This document shows, one piece after another, positions 52,419 through 60,490 of a stretch of DNA of 64,000 nucleotides (positions within the stretch are counted from its first letter, which is position 1; each line of letters opens with the position of its first letter). Made by a program: the position numbers and the translations under genes. The DNA is from Hyphomicrobiaceae bacterium (GTDB taxonomy: Bacteria > Pseudomonadota > Alphaproteobacteria > Rhizobiales > Hyphomicrobiaceae). Under the pieces are notes generated by a model, which was given only the letters and a program-made list of their open reading frames with translations, searched no databases and was not told where the DNA came from. The DNA lies in assembly GCA_022844225.1 (NCBI GenBank), contig JALHMC010000012.1, positions 25,992 through 89,991 on the forward strand, in the 5' to 3' direction.

Positions 52419-53108
52419 ATGACGACCGCCGCCGCAACTGCCGCCGCCGCTCCCACCGCCGACAACGTGCGCGGCTGGAGCCGCAAGGAGATGGCCAAGC
52501 GCCTCGCCGACGACATTCCGGAGGGCTGGTACGTCAACCTCGGCATCGGCATTCCGCTGGCCGTGGGCGATTTCATTCCGTCGGACCGCGAGGTGGTGCT
52601 GCAGTCCGAGAATGGCATCGTCGGCATGGGACCGCTGCAGACGGCGGACAATCTCGACACCTGGATCGTCAACGCCGGCAAGCAGAACGTGACGCTGCGC
52701 ACGGGCGCCTCGATCGTTTCGCACTCGGATTCGTTCGCGATGATCCGCGGGGGACACCTGGACCTCTGCGTGCTCGGCTCTTTCGAGGTCGCGGCGAACG
52801 GCGACTTCGCCAACTGGACGGTTTCGCTGAAATCAGTGCCGGCGGTCGGCGGCGCGATGGATCTCGCGGTCGGCGCCAAACGCATCTGGCTGATCATGGA
52901 GCACACGTCGAAGGACGGAAAGCCGCGCCTGCTCGAGACGTGCACCATGCCGCTGACGGCGCCGGGAGTCGTGAAGCGCGTCTACACGAACCTCGCCGTC
53001 ATCGACGTGACGCCAAAGGGCTTCGAGCTCGTCGAGATGAACCCCGAGATCACGTTCGAGGCGCTGCAGGCGCGGACCGGCGCGAAGCTGCACCGGAAGG
53101 CGGCGTAA
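52419..53108 (+). CDS. CoA-transferase subunit B (3-oxoacid CoA-transferase type)
   Basis: 229 aa. The beta-subunit active-site glutamate lies in VVLQSENGIVGMGP (S-E-N-G-x-x-G). Further family regions are WYVNLGIGIPLAVGDFIP, FAMIRGGHLDLCVLGSFEVAANGDFANW and TMPLTAPGVVKRVYTNLAVIDV. An Ala/Thr-rich N-terminal extension of about 15 residues precedes the conserved start. It works with subunit A immediately upstream, likely in ketone-body, branched-chain or aromatic acid catabolism. Confidence 0.95.
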   Translation: MTTAAATAAAAPTADNVRGWSRKEMAKRLADDIPEGWYVNLGIGIPLAVGDFIPSDREVVLQSENGIVGMGPLQTADNLDTWIVNAGKQNVTLRTGASIVSHSDSFAMIRGGHLDLCVLGSFEVAANGDFANWTVSLKSVPAVGGAMDLAVGAKRIWLIMEHTSKDGKPRLLETCTMPLTAPGVVKRVYTNLAVIDVTPKGFELVEMNPEITFEALQARTGAKLHRKAA

Positions 53109-53232
53109 CGTCTGCCTCTTTCCGGCTACTGGGGGCTGCCTGATTCCCCCCTCCATCGAGGGGAGAGGAGAAGGAAAAAGCGACCGGCAAGGGCTCGCCC
53201 GATTAGGGACGGACCCCCATCGCCCTCAAACT

Positions 53233-53274
53233 CCCCAAACAAACAATGGGCAGTCCCGTTCCCGGGACCGCCCA
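53233..53274 (-). terminator. Rho-independent terminator of hsp20
   Basis: Read on the minus strand, TGGGC-G-GTCCCG pairs with CGGGAC-T-GCCCA (11 bp with one mismatch, four-base loop), and is followed by TTGTTTGTTTGG. It lies about 70 bases downstream of the hsp20 stop, a typical intrinsic terminator. Confidence 0.7.
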
Positions 53275-53342
53275 CTTCGCACGCGCGGATCAAGCCGACG
53301 TATGGCGAGCGCCAGCTGAACCGCGGCGCGCGTCTCGGTGCA

Positions 53343-53807
53343 TCAGACCGACGACTGAGCCTGAGCCTCGATCTGCTTCGGCGCACCGTTGCCGATGGAG
53401 ATCGTGCGGGGCTTCAGGCGCTCAGGCACGTTGCGCACCAAGTCGACGTGGAGCAGACCGTCCTTCATGTCGGCTCCTGTGACCTCGACGTGGTCGGCGA
53501 GCTGGAAACGACGCTCGAAGGCACGCGTGGCGATGCCACGATGCAGGAACTGCCGCTCCTTATCCTCGGGCTTCTTCTCGCCCTTGATGGTGAGGGACTG
53601 TTCCTTGACCTCGATCTTGATGTCGTCCTGGGAGAAACCGGCGACCGCCATGGTGATGCGGTACTGGCTCTCGCCCATGCGCTCGATGTTGTAGGGCGGG
53701 AAGGCCGGCACATCGGCGTCAGGACCGGAAACGCTGTCCAGAAGCTGGACGAGACGGTCGAAGCCAACGGTGGACCGATAGAGCGGAGCGAAATCAAAGG
53801 GTCGCAT
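53343..53807 (-). CDS. Small heat-shock protein, Hsp20/IbpA family
   Basis: 154 aa from ATG 53807 (MRPFDFAPLYRSTVGFDRLVQLLDS), with AGGAGG eight bases upstream; the ORF extension to 53966 covers the leader. The N-terminal FDFAPLYRSTVGFDRLV and the alpha-crystallin domain (YRITMAVAGFSQDDIKIEVKEQSLTIKGEKK, FLHRGIATRAFERRFQLADHVEVTGADMKDGLLHVDLVRNVPE) are of the IbpA/HspA class of rhizobia. It holds unfolding proteins as an ATP-independent chaperone. Regulation appears to be by a sigma-32-like promoter and a ROSE-type RNA thermometer. Confidence 0.97.
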   Translation of the reverse strand: MRPFDFAPLYRSTVGFDRLVQLLDSVSGPDADVPAFPPYNIERMGESQYRITMAVAGFSQDDIKIEVKEQSLTIKGEKKPEDKERQFLHRGIATRAFERRFQLADHVEVTGADMKDGLLHVDLVRNVPERLKPRTISIGNGAPKQIEAQAQSSV

Positions 53808-53812
53808 TGCAC

Positions 53813-53899
53813 ATCCTCCTGAGGAAGCGACGTGGTTCATGTTGCCGTCCCATCGCGGGCCCGGCAGCTTCAAGTGCGCACCCGAACGTGGCGTGCGCA
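53813..53899 (-). ncRNA. ROSE-type RNA thermometer candidate in hsp20 5' leader
   Basis: On the minus strand, three stem-loops occur in order: TGCGCAC/GTGCGCA (53899-53875, 7 bp perfect), TGCCG/CGGCA (53866-53843), then TCGCT-TCCTC-AGGA (53830-53817) in which UCGCU pairs with the AGGA of the Shine-Dalgarno, leaving a bulged G. The UYGCU...AGGA pairing close to the start codon is the conserved core of ROSE elements that melt at heat-shock temperature. The leader length (about 90 bases) and the hsp20 context fit. Structure is deduced by eye. Confidence 0.72.
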
Positions 53900-53905
53900 A
53901 ACGTG

Positions 53906-53933
53906 ATTTAGGGTGCGATCCGGCGGGTTCAAG
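53906..53933 (-). promoter_or_regulatory. Sigma-32-like promoter for hsp20
   Basis: Minus-strand CTTGAA at 53933-53928 matches the heat-shock -35 core. CCCTAAAT at 53913-53906 is a partial match to CCCCATNT at a suitable distance. A start just after it would put the first leader hairpin at the 5' end of the mRNA. Confidence 0.55.
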
Positions 53934-53946
53934 GGCCCCCTCAAAG

Positions 53947-54088
53947 GTCATCCCGGTGCTTGTCACCGGGATCCATCGCTAAGGTGGCGCGATGCGGGGA
54001 AATCGGTGCCGAGCCGCGGCGCCCTTGCCCGATCTCGGCCATCCGAATGCGTGGACGGATGGGTCCCGGGCACAAGGCCCGGGATGAC
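53947..54088. repeat. Long-armed palindromic intergenic repeat, family 1, copy 2
   Basis: The left arm GTCATCCCGGTGCTTGTCACCGGGATCCAT and the right arm (54059-54088, ATGGGTCCCGGGCACAAGGC...) are near-perfect inverted 30-base arms with an 82-base spacer. Same family and layout as 37834-37972, with a different interior. It separates hsp20 control DNA from the hydrolase stop. Confidence 0.8.
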
Positions 54089-54102
54089 AGCGGTGGGGCA
54101 GA

Positions 54103-54978
54103 TCAACCCGCCAAGACCTCCCGCAACGCCTTGTTGTAGGCGTCAGGTTGCTCGTACATGACCCAATGTCCGGCGTCGGGCACCGTGCGCGTGATCAGCT
54201 CGGGATGGCCCTGGCGAATGACGTCGTAGCGTGCCTCGATGGACGGCCAAGCCGTTTGGTCCTCGGCGCCCCAGACCGCCTTCACCGGGATCTGGACCTC
54301 AGGCAAGTGCTGGGCGATCTCGGGGATGCGCGCGAATGGACGCGAGCGGAAACGGGCGCGCCGGATGTTCTCGGACTGGAGATAGACGGCGAGCGGATCG
54401 ATTCGGGACGGCTCCTTGAACATCAGGACTTCGAGCAGGCCGCGGTGGACCTCCATTCGCTCGGCGTCGCTCATGCCTTCCATTTCGCGCGGCATCTCCT
54501 TGCCCGGCCCCTGAGGCAGACCCAGCGCCGCAGCACCCGTGAGGGTGAAGTCAGCGACATGATCCTGCAGGTGGAGCAGGGCGTGCGTCGAGACATGAGC
54601 CCCGAACGAGAACGCGACGACATGGGCCCGTGCCTCCCGGGGAATCAAACTTTTCAGGCCGAGCGCCAGCATCGTGCCGCTGGTCGCGGGGATCTGCGGA
54701 ACCGGCGGCATGTCGCTGTCGCCCAGGCCCGGCATGTCGACGGCCCAGACCTCGTAATCGCGCTTGAAAGCCGGTATCTGCTTGATCCAATGGGTCCAAG
54801 AGCCCGAGCCGCCATGAACCAACACAATGGGCCGGCCCTTGCCCCATCTGCGCCAGACGAGGTCGCCGTCGCCGCACGGGGTCTTGATCACCTCGGCATC
54901 GGAAGCGATCTCGGCGGTGATGGCCTCAGGTGTCAGGCCGCGGGACAAAAGCTCGGCGAGCGGGTCGTTCGGTGTCAT
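54103..54978 (-). CDS. Alpha/beta-fold hydrolase
   Basis: 291 aa from ATG 54978 (MTPNDPLAELLSRGLTPEA). Core: RPIVLVHGGSGSWTHWIKQIPAF (oxyanion region), VWAVDMPGLGDSDMP, nucleophile elbow VAFSFGAHVSTHA with Ser, Asp in AVWGAEDQTAWPS, and His in VPDAGHWVMYEQP. A cytosolic esterase, lactonase or C-C hydrolase (MhpC-like) is likely, but the substrate cannot be inferred. It is monocistronic, and follows a palindromic repeat. Confidence 0.92.
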   Translation of the reverse strand: MTPNDPLAELLSRGLTPEAITAEIASDAEVIKTPCGDGDLVWRRWGKGRPIVLVHGGSGSWTHWIKQIPAFKRDYEVWAVDMPGLGDSDMPPVPQIPATSGTMLALGLKSLIPREARAHVVAFSFGAHVSTHALLHLQDHVADFTLTGAAALGLPQGPGKEMPREMEGMSDAERMEVHRGLLEVLMFKEPSRIDPLAVYLQSENIRRARFRSRPFARIPEIAQHLPEVQIPVKAVWGAEDQTAWPSIEARYDVIRQGHPELITRTVPDAGHWVMYEQPDAYNKALREVLAG

Positions 54979-55117
54979 GGAAATCCGTTTTGCGATGAGG
55001 GTGGCTGGCGCCATTATCGGTAGAGGCAGGTCCCCGGATCAAGCGTCACGCGAGGATGGCGGAGGGATGCCGATGCCGACCCAACTTTAGGATCAACCAG
55101 CGAGGCGCCGAGACACC

Positions 55118-55507
55118 ATGCAGCCGATCGATCCAGCAACTGCCTCGCCCGAGGTGAAAGCCGTCTTCGACGACATCAAAGCTACGCGAAAAGTCAACGA
55201 ACTCAATAATTTCTGGCTCTACCTCGCAAACGAGCCGCGCATGCTGAAGCATACCTGGGAGAGCTTGAAGGCGATCATGGGCAATGGCGCGCTCGATCCG
55301 CTGACCAAAGAGCTGATCTACGTGGCCGTCTCCGTCACCAACAACTGCGAGTACTGCATGGCTTCACATTCGGCGGCAGCGCGCGCCAAGGGCGCCACGG
55401 AGGCCCAGATCAACGAGCTGTATGCGGTCGTCGGGCTTGCCAACATGACCAATCGCCTGGCCAATGCCTACAAGGTGCCCGTCGACGATGCGTTCATGCG
55501 GGATTGA
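55118..55507 (+). CDS. AhpD-like carboxymuconolactone decarboxylase-family protein
   Basis: 129 aa. The active-site pair is VTNNCEYCMASHSAAARAKG, i.e. the CxxC-x3-H motif of AhpD-type alkylhydroperoxidases, preceded by LDPLTKELIYVAVSV. It probably acts as a thiol-dependent peroxidase or disulfide adaptor in the cytosol. The other CMD gene in the window (42964) lacks this pair. ATG 55118 is preceded by GAGACACC with a weak SD. Confidence 0.9.
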   Translation: MQPIDPATASPEVKAVFDDIKATRKVNELNNFWLYLANEPRMLKHTWESLKAIMGNGALDPLTKELIYVAVSVTNNCEYCMASHSAAARAKGATEAQINELYAVVGLANMTNRLANAYKVPVDDAFMRD

Positions 55508-55736
55508 AACAGCGTTCGGATACAGGCGATTGCCTGCGCCCAGCGATCATAATTTCGATCAGGAGACGTCGCAGGTTGCCTTGGGTTTGCCGCTTGCGGA
55601 GACTAGAATGAGGATAACCGCGTTCTCGCGGTTGACATCGAGTAGCGGGCGCGTTCCGTGAATTGCGAGAAGCGGTCATCGGCTTCGCCGCGATGGCACG
55701 GCGGGTAGGGCGCGGAAGGCCAAGCAGACGGACAGC

Positions 55737-57131
55737 ATGGCGGACAACAATCAGCCGATCGAGTGGTATCTGGCGCGGGACGGCCAACAGCACGGCCCGG
55801 TGTCCGATATCGAGTTCAGGAAGATCGTCGAACTCGGCTTCCTTCGGCCGACCGATCTCGTCTGGCGCGAAGGCATGGTCGAGTGGGCGCCTGCGGAGAC
55901 CGTCGTCGAAATGAAGCGACCGGCGCCGCCGGCAGCTTCCGTTACGCGTCAGCCGTCAGTCACGGTCGATGCCAACCGCCGACAGGTGGCACAACCGCGA
56001 CGCGAGCCGGAGCCGGAGCCCGTGGGCGCGCCTCAGCGCTCGACCGGCGCAACGACCGGGGGCCGCCCGGCCGCGGCCCAGACGAGTGCCGCCCCGATCA
56101 GTGCACAACAACCGCAGCGGCCGCAGGGTGCACCGGGTCACCAAGGAGGCAGCCCTATCGCCGGCTCGGTTGCCCCGAGGGGGCCCGTCCCTGCTCCGGT
56201 CCGGCCCCAGAGGGAGCCTTCTACGTCCGCCGTCCAGCACGATGTCTACAGTGAGCCCGAGCGTCGCAGCTTTCCCTGGCGTGCGGCTGCCGTGCTCGTC
56301 GTTCTGGCTGGTCTCGCCGGGGGCGGGTGGGCTCTTTACCGGGCAGGCGCCCTCAGCGAGCTGCCATTCCTCGCCGCTCCCGCCACCTCCGAAAGCATTC
56401 CCGTCATCAGTCGGCCGAGCCAATCAGCGCGGGACGGCAGCGCTGCTGCTACAGCTGCGATCTCGACCCCATCCGCGGGCCAGGAGCCCATCGACGGGAG
56501 TCTTCAGAAGTCGCCCTTGTGGCGGCTTCTGAAGCGCGATTTCCCCGAGTGGTACGATGAGCGTCTCGGCGAAATCACGAGGCTTTCCGGCGAGAGCCGG
56601 AGTGAGCGCGAAATTCAGTCGGCCACGGTGCGCGCGATCGTCGACCTGCGTCGACGCCATCACGCGGATGCGCTGGCGGCCAGCCCGGAGCGACTTAAGG
56701 CTATGGCGGTGGCTTTCATCGAAAATCTCGCCCAACTCTCTCGTGTTAGTACGTCCGCCTGTTACGGCTACATTTCTCAAGGCGAGGCGAGCGCAGCGGT
56801 GGCCGATCTCAAGTCGCCCGAGCACCGGGCGGCGATCGATGCCCAGCTCGCGACGATATTCGAAGCGGTCGCCGATGGGCGGAAATCGCCAGCTCGCCGC
56901 GATGCGCCGCGACGCGAGGACTATGACGTGCTGTCGGCCGAGCTCGGCAAGCGCGGTTGGTCGGCAGCCGATCTGCAGTTGTTCACGGATGCCCGTGCGC
57001 TGTCGCGCGCCGCACCGGAAAAAGTGTGCCAGATGGTGCAGGACTGGTTCGCCGCACAGCTCGCGGTGCAAGACGAAGCGGCCAAGCTTCGGCTGCTGGG
57101 CGAGGCACTCAAGCCGGTCGTCGCCGGCTGA
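55737..57131 (+). CDS. GYF_2-domain membrane protein with Pro-rich linker
   Basis: 464 aa. Residues 1-60 are a GYF_2 domain (WYLARDGQQHGPVSDIEFRKIVELGFLRPTDLVWREGMVEWAPA), a prokaryotic module thought to bind proline-rich peptides. Residues 60-180 are Pro/Gln/Arg-rich and disordered. One membrane span follows (AAAVLVVLAGLAGGGWALYRAG). The ~250-residue remainder is helical with a DFPEWYDERLGEITRLSGESRSEREIQSATVRAIVDLRR motif, probably periplasmic. The function is unknown. ATG 55737 is preceded by a purine-rich AAGCAGACGGACAGC without a strong SD. Confidence 0.82.
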   Translation: MADNNQPIEWYLARDGQQHGPVSDIEFRKIVELGFLRPTDLVWREGMVEWAPAETVVEMKRPAPPAASVTRQPSVTVDANRRQVAQPRREPEPEPVGAPQRSTGATTGGRPAAAQTSAAPISAQQPQRPQGAPGHQGGSPIAGSVAPRGPVPAPVRPQREPSTSAVQHDVYSEPERRSFPWRAAAVLVVLAGLAGGGWALYRAGALSELPFLAAPATSESIPVISRPSQSARDGSAAATAAISTPSAGQEPIDGSLQKSPLWRLLKRDFPEWYDERLGEITRLSGESRSEREIQSATVRAIVDLRRRHHADALAASPERLKAMAVAFIENLAQLSRVSTSACYGYISQGEASAAVADLKSPEHRAAIDAQLATIFEAVADGRKSPARRDAPRREDYDVLSAELGKRGWSAADLQLFTDARALSRAAPEKVCQMVQDWFAAQLAVQDEAAKLRLLGEALKPVVAG

Positions 57132-57172
57132 CGGCGGTTTCGCGCCCGTGCTCGCGCTGGTCGGCGTTCCGC

Positions 57173-57544
57173 TCAGGCTTGCGCCAACCCACCTAGTATG
57201 CCGCACGCGAGAAACATGACGGACAAGAGCGCGGCCTGTCTCGCGAAGCGCAAATAAACCTCACGTAGCGCCGTTGAAATAAGTCGCTGTGCGACCGCCG
57301 CGTCGGGACGTTCGTCCGGCTTCAGCATGACCCAAAGCTCGGTGCGCCGATAAGGCTGTCGGGTCGCAAGGCCTGCCTTCAAAAGCAGAACTGTACAGGC
57401 GAGAAGCGTCAGGTAGCCGGCGCTTTTGAATGCCGCCACGGGATCCGACGACATGCCGATGAAGAACGTGAGGATGCCTAGGGCGGCGAATCCGCAGCCG
57501 CGTGCGACGCTGACGTGGGCGAGATGCTCGATACGCTCAATCAT
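57173..57544 (-). CDS. Small membrane protein, about three spans
   Basis: 123 aa. Hydrophobic helices lie at CGFAALGILTFFIGMSS, SAGYLTLLACTVLLLKAGLA and AALLSVMFLACGILGG, with a cytosolic loop (RQPYRRTELWVMLKPDERPDAAVAQRLISTALREVYLRFARQ) between the second and third. I recognise the pattern from alphaproteobacterial hypothetical proteins of unknown function. It is convergent with the GYF_2 gene. The next gene on its strand starts 491 bases upstream, so it is probably separate. Confidence 0.78.
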   Translation of the reverse strand: MIERIEHLAHVSVARGCGFAALGILTFFIGMSSDPVAAFKSAGYLTLLACTVLLLKAGLATRQPYRRTELWVMLKPDERPDAAVAQRLISTALREVYLRFARQAALLSVMFLACGILGGLAQA

Positions 57545-57678
57545 TGATGCGATGCCAACTTCCCGCTGTTCTGATGGGGCGCCACCAGAGTAGCGCTACG
57601 TTCACGCAGGCGGCAACGCCATAGCCGGGCGACAGTTTCATAACTTCGGACGACGCGCCCGGACGGCTGCCCGGACGG

Positions 57679-58035
57679 CTACTCGATATCGAAGTAGCCC
57701 GCAGCTCCCAAAATGCCTGGGAGTGCCAGAAGCAACGTCGCTGCGAACCAGATGCCAATCGAAATGGGTGAGCTTTCCGCGTGGCCGCGGATCCGCTCGT
57801 AGATCGCGGCCGGGATTCCGGCGATCAGCAGCGTCATGACCGAGATGAAAATGGAGGTCAGATAGAAGAGAACGAGCGGGCCTGACAGCAACGGCGCAAC
57901 AAAGGGCCGCAGCAAAAAGAAAACCGGATCGAACAACGGCGAGAAATGCATGCCGTTGACCAGTGAAGCGGAGGCGGCGGCAACCAGGAGCACGTCGCTC
58001 TGCATGGTTCGTTCGCGTTGGTGCAGCTCATCCAT
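57679..58035 (-). CDS. Small membrane protein downstream of yggT
   Basis: 118 aa from ATG 58035, whose SD (GGAGG) lies inside the end of the YggT gene, implying coupled translation. Three likely spans: FFLLRPFVAPLLSGPLVLFYLT, IFISVMTLLIAGIPAAIYERI, and IGIWFAATLLLALPGILGAAGYF. No known domain. It probably works with, or is expressed together with, the YggT protein. Confidence 0.75.
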   Translation of the reverse strand: MDELHQRERTMQSDVLLVAAASASLVNGMHFSPLFDPVFFLLRPFVAPLLSGPLVLFYLTSIFISVMTLLIAGIPAAIYERIRGHAESSPISIGIWFAATLLLALPGILGAAGYFDIE

Positions 58036-58038
58036 CGT

Positions 58039-58350
58039 CTAGCCTCCGATGCTCGGTCGCATGCCGGCTGCGACACAGGTGAGGAACCAGAACATGCGGC
58101 TGGCCATGAGCCAGCAGATGGCGAAAACCACGACGAGGCCGTCGGGAGCAATGCGGGGCGTGATCAGCCTGACGAGACGCACGACGGGATCAGTGATCGT
58201 GCGGAACACGTTGAGGATGACGGCGTCCGGCTTGCTGGCGAGAAACAGCTCGAGCACGTAACGGCCGATCAAGCTGTAAATCATCGCCGCCATCAGAAGA
58301 TTGGGGACGTGAAAGTACCAATGCTCGAAGAAGCTTTGGGTGGGTGTCAT
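58039..58350 (-). CDS. YggT-family membrane protein
   Basis: 103 aa from ATG 58350, with GGAAGGGA upstream; the ORF extension to 58452 overlaps the symporter gene end. Two membrane helices flank the YggT signature: LLMAAMIYSLIGRYVLELF, then ILNVFRTITDPVVRLVRLITPRIAPDGLVVVFAICWLMASRMFWFL. YggT proteins are involved in osmotic adaptation or cell division in some bacteria, but the mechanism is unknown. It is the first gene of a two-gene unit. Confidence 0.85.
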   Translation of the reverse strand: MTPTQSFFEHWYFHVPNLLMAAMIYSLIGRYVLELFLASKPDAVILNVFRTITDPVVRLVRLITPRIAPDGLVVVFAICWLMASRMFWFLTCVAAGMRPSIGG

Positions 58351-58389
58351 GGATCCCTTCCGGAGCCTCGCGGGTGGCGGCGGACTGTG

Positions 58390-58423
58390 CCTAAACGAAA
58401 GGCGGGGCACAAGGCCCCGCCTT
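58390..58423 (-). terminator. Rho-independent terminator of the symporter operon
   Basis: AAGGCGGGGC-acaag-GCCCCGCCTT forms a 10-bp stem with a five-base loop. On the minus strand it is followed by TTCGTTTAG. It lies 26 bases downstream of the symporter stop. Confidence 0.75.
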
Positions 58424-58448
58424 CCAATTTCGAACCGATCGCGTCGCG

Positions 58449-60479
58449 TCAATGGGCGACTGCACCTTTATCCTTGATGATGGTCTCGCCGCGCGGACGA
58501 CGGGTCGCGTCGACCATATCCATCACCGCCTGCGACGGTGCCGGGGTCAGCAGCGACACGATCCAGATGGCGAGGAAGCCAATCGGCAAGCCGAACAGCG
58601 CGGCCGAGATGTTACGGACACCCCACCAGCTGGCGATCGTCTGAGCGTGCTTGTCGAGCGCTGCCCATGCTGCCGCCTTGCCAGCCTCGGGAGCCGCAAT
58701 CCAAGCCTGCTTCAGAGTCGCAAACTGGTCGAGTTGTGCCTTCGACGCCGTTCCGAGCCAGCCCCACAGTTCGTGGAACGAGACCGCGAAGTAGCGCGTG
58801 CCGACCAGGTAATAGACGCAGACGCCGAACCCGAGGATCATGCCAGCGATCGCACCGGCCGTGTTGGCCCGCTTCCACCATACGCCCATGACGAGCGCGG
58901 GGAAGATGCCGGCTGCCGCGAGCGAGAACGCCCAAGCCACCATCGACAGAATATCTGCCGGCTTGGTCGACGCGGTGTAGGCCGCCAGCACCGCCACAAT
59001 GACAAGCAGAATGCGGGCGATGACGAGGCGGGTCGACGTCGACGCATTCGGGTTGACCATCTTGTAGTAGATGTCGTGGCTGAGCGCGTTGGCGATGGCG
59101 AGCAGCAGACCGTCGGCGGTCGACAGGGCGGCGGCAAGGCCACCTGCGGCGACTAGGCCGGCGATCACGTAGGGCATGCCCGCGATCTCGGGTGTCGAGA
59201 GCACGATCACGTCCGGGTTGATGTTGAGGTCCTGCATACGCAGCACGCCCGGGTGGTTGGCGATCTTGCCGCATGCGGCCATCACCTCCTGGGCCGTCAT
59301 GACGTCGACGCCACACACCTTGACGAGGCCGAGCTTGCCGTACGTGTACATCCACGCGGGCATGTCGGCGAGCTGGGTGCCCTTAGCTATGAGGGAGTAG
59401 ACCTCGAGCTTCGCGAACGCGGCATAGGCTGGTGCCGTGAAGTAGAGCAGGAAGATGAAGAACAGCGACCAGGCCACGGACGAGCGAGCCTCACGCACCG
59501 ACGGGGTGGTGAAGTAGCGCATCAGGATGTGTGGCAGGGACGCCGTGCCGACCATCAGACACAGGATCAGTGCGAAGTAGTTGAGTGGATCGTAGGTGGT
59601 GAACGGCTTGATATGAGGTTTGGCCGCCACCGCATTACCCGCCGCGTCCTTGGCCGAGGCGATCAATCCCTTGGCCGCCATCTGGTTCTCCAGGTTGGTG
59701 ATGTCCTGGATGGCCTGGCCGTAGGTGAGCTGAGGCAACGGGAGGCCGTATTTCTTGGCCGACAGGATGACCACTGGAATGAGGTAGGCCACGATCAGCA
59801 CGATGTACTGAGCCACCTGAGTCCAGGTCACGGCCTTCATGCCGCCGAGCATCGAACAGAGCAGGATGCCGATGAGGCCGACGTACACGGCCACTGTGAA
59901 GTCCATGTCGAGGAAGCGTGAGGCGATGATGCCCGTCGCGAAAATCTGCGCCGTCACGTAGGTGAACGAACAGGCCAGCAGAACGATCACGGCGAGGAAG
60001 CGAGCGAAGTTACCGCCGTAACGCTCCGAGAAGAAGTCGGGAACCGTGTAGGCGCCGAATTTTCTCAGGAAGGGAGCGATCAGGATCGCGACGAGCACAT
60101 AGCCGCCGGTCCAGCCGAGAACGAAGGCGAGGCCGTCATAGCCGAGAAGGAAGAGCGTGCCGGCCATGCCGACGAACGAGGCGCCGGACATCCAGTCGGC
60201 GCCCGTGGCCATACCATTGTAGAAGGCGGGAACCGACCGCCCGGCCACGTAGTACTCACCGACCTCTTGCGTGCGCGACAAAATGCCGATGGCCGCATAA
60301 ACGGCGATCGTGAGGAACACGAAGCCGTAGCCGATAATGCGGTTCGGCACGCCCATCTGCTCGAGTAGAGCCAGAAAGAGCACAAAACCGAAGAAGCCGC
60401 CGGTGTAGTAGGTGTAGATCTTCCCGAGGTTGTCGAGGAAGCCCTTGCCGCCGACGGAAGTATCCTTTGTCGTTGCCAT
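58449..60479 (-). CDS. Sodium:solute symporter, ActP-like large subunit
   Basis: 676 aa from ATG 60479, with GGAGG upstream (the track uses a TTG one codon earlier). Thirteen or so membrane helices of the SSS family are visible: EYYVAGRSVPAFYNGMATGADWMSGASFVGMAGTLFLLGYDGLAFVLGWTGGY, PDFFSERYG, LLCSMLGGMKAVTWTQVAQYIVLI, SLPHILMRYFTTPSVREARSSVAW. A ~40-residue insertion (NLENQMAAKGLIASAKDAAGNAVAAKPHIK) breaks the region between helices. With the DUF4212 small subunit 11 bases upstream, it is probably a Na+ or H+-coupled carboxylate (acetate-type) uptake system. Confidence 0.94.
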   Translation of the reverse strand: MATTKDTSVGGKGFLDNLGKIYTYYTGGFFGFVLFLALLEQMGVPNRIIGYGFVFLTIAVYAAIGILSRTQEVGEYYVAGRSVPAFYNGMATGADWMSGASFVGMAGTLFLLGYDGLAFVLGWTGGYVLVAILIAPFLRKFGAYTVPDFFSERYGGNFARFLAVIVLLACSFTYVTAQIFATGIIASRFLDMDFTVAVYVGLIGILLCSMLGGMKAVTWTQVAQYIVLIVAYLIPVVILSAKKYGLPLPQLTYGQAIQDITNLENQMAAKGLIASAKDAAGNAVAAKPHIKPFTTYDPLNYFALILCLMVGTASLPHILMRYFTTPSVREARSSVAWSLFFIFLLYFTAPAYAAFAKLEVYSLIAKGTQLADMPAWMYTYGKLGLVKVCGVDVMTAQEVMAACGKIANHPGVLRMQDLNINPDVIVLSTPEIAGMPYVIAGLVAAGGLAAALSTADGLLLAIANALSHDIYYKMVNPNASTSTRLVIARILLVIVAVLAAYTASTKPADILSMVAWAFSLAAAGIFPALVMGVWWKRANTAGAIAGMILGFGVCVYYLVGTRYFAVSFHELWGWLGTASKAQLDQFATLKQAWIAAPEAGKAAAWAALDKHAQTIASWWGVRNISAALFGLPIGFLAIWIVSLLTPAPSQAVMDMVDATRRPRGETIIKDKGAVAH

Positions 60480-60490
60480 CAAGTCCTCCC

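Noticed and set aside
53141-53175. Hairpin CCCCTC-catc-GAGGGG after CoA-transferase B as a terminator
   Set aside because: Six-base stem without a T-run in either direction; could be a short repeat fragment, not enough to call.
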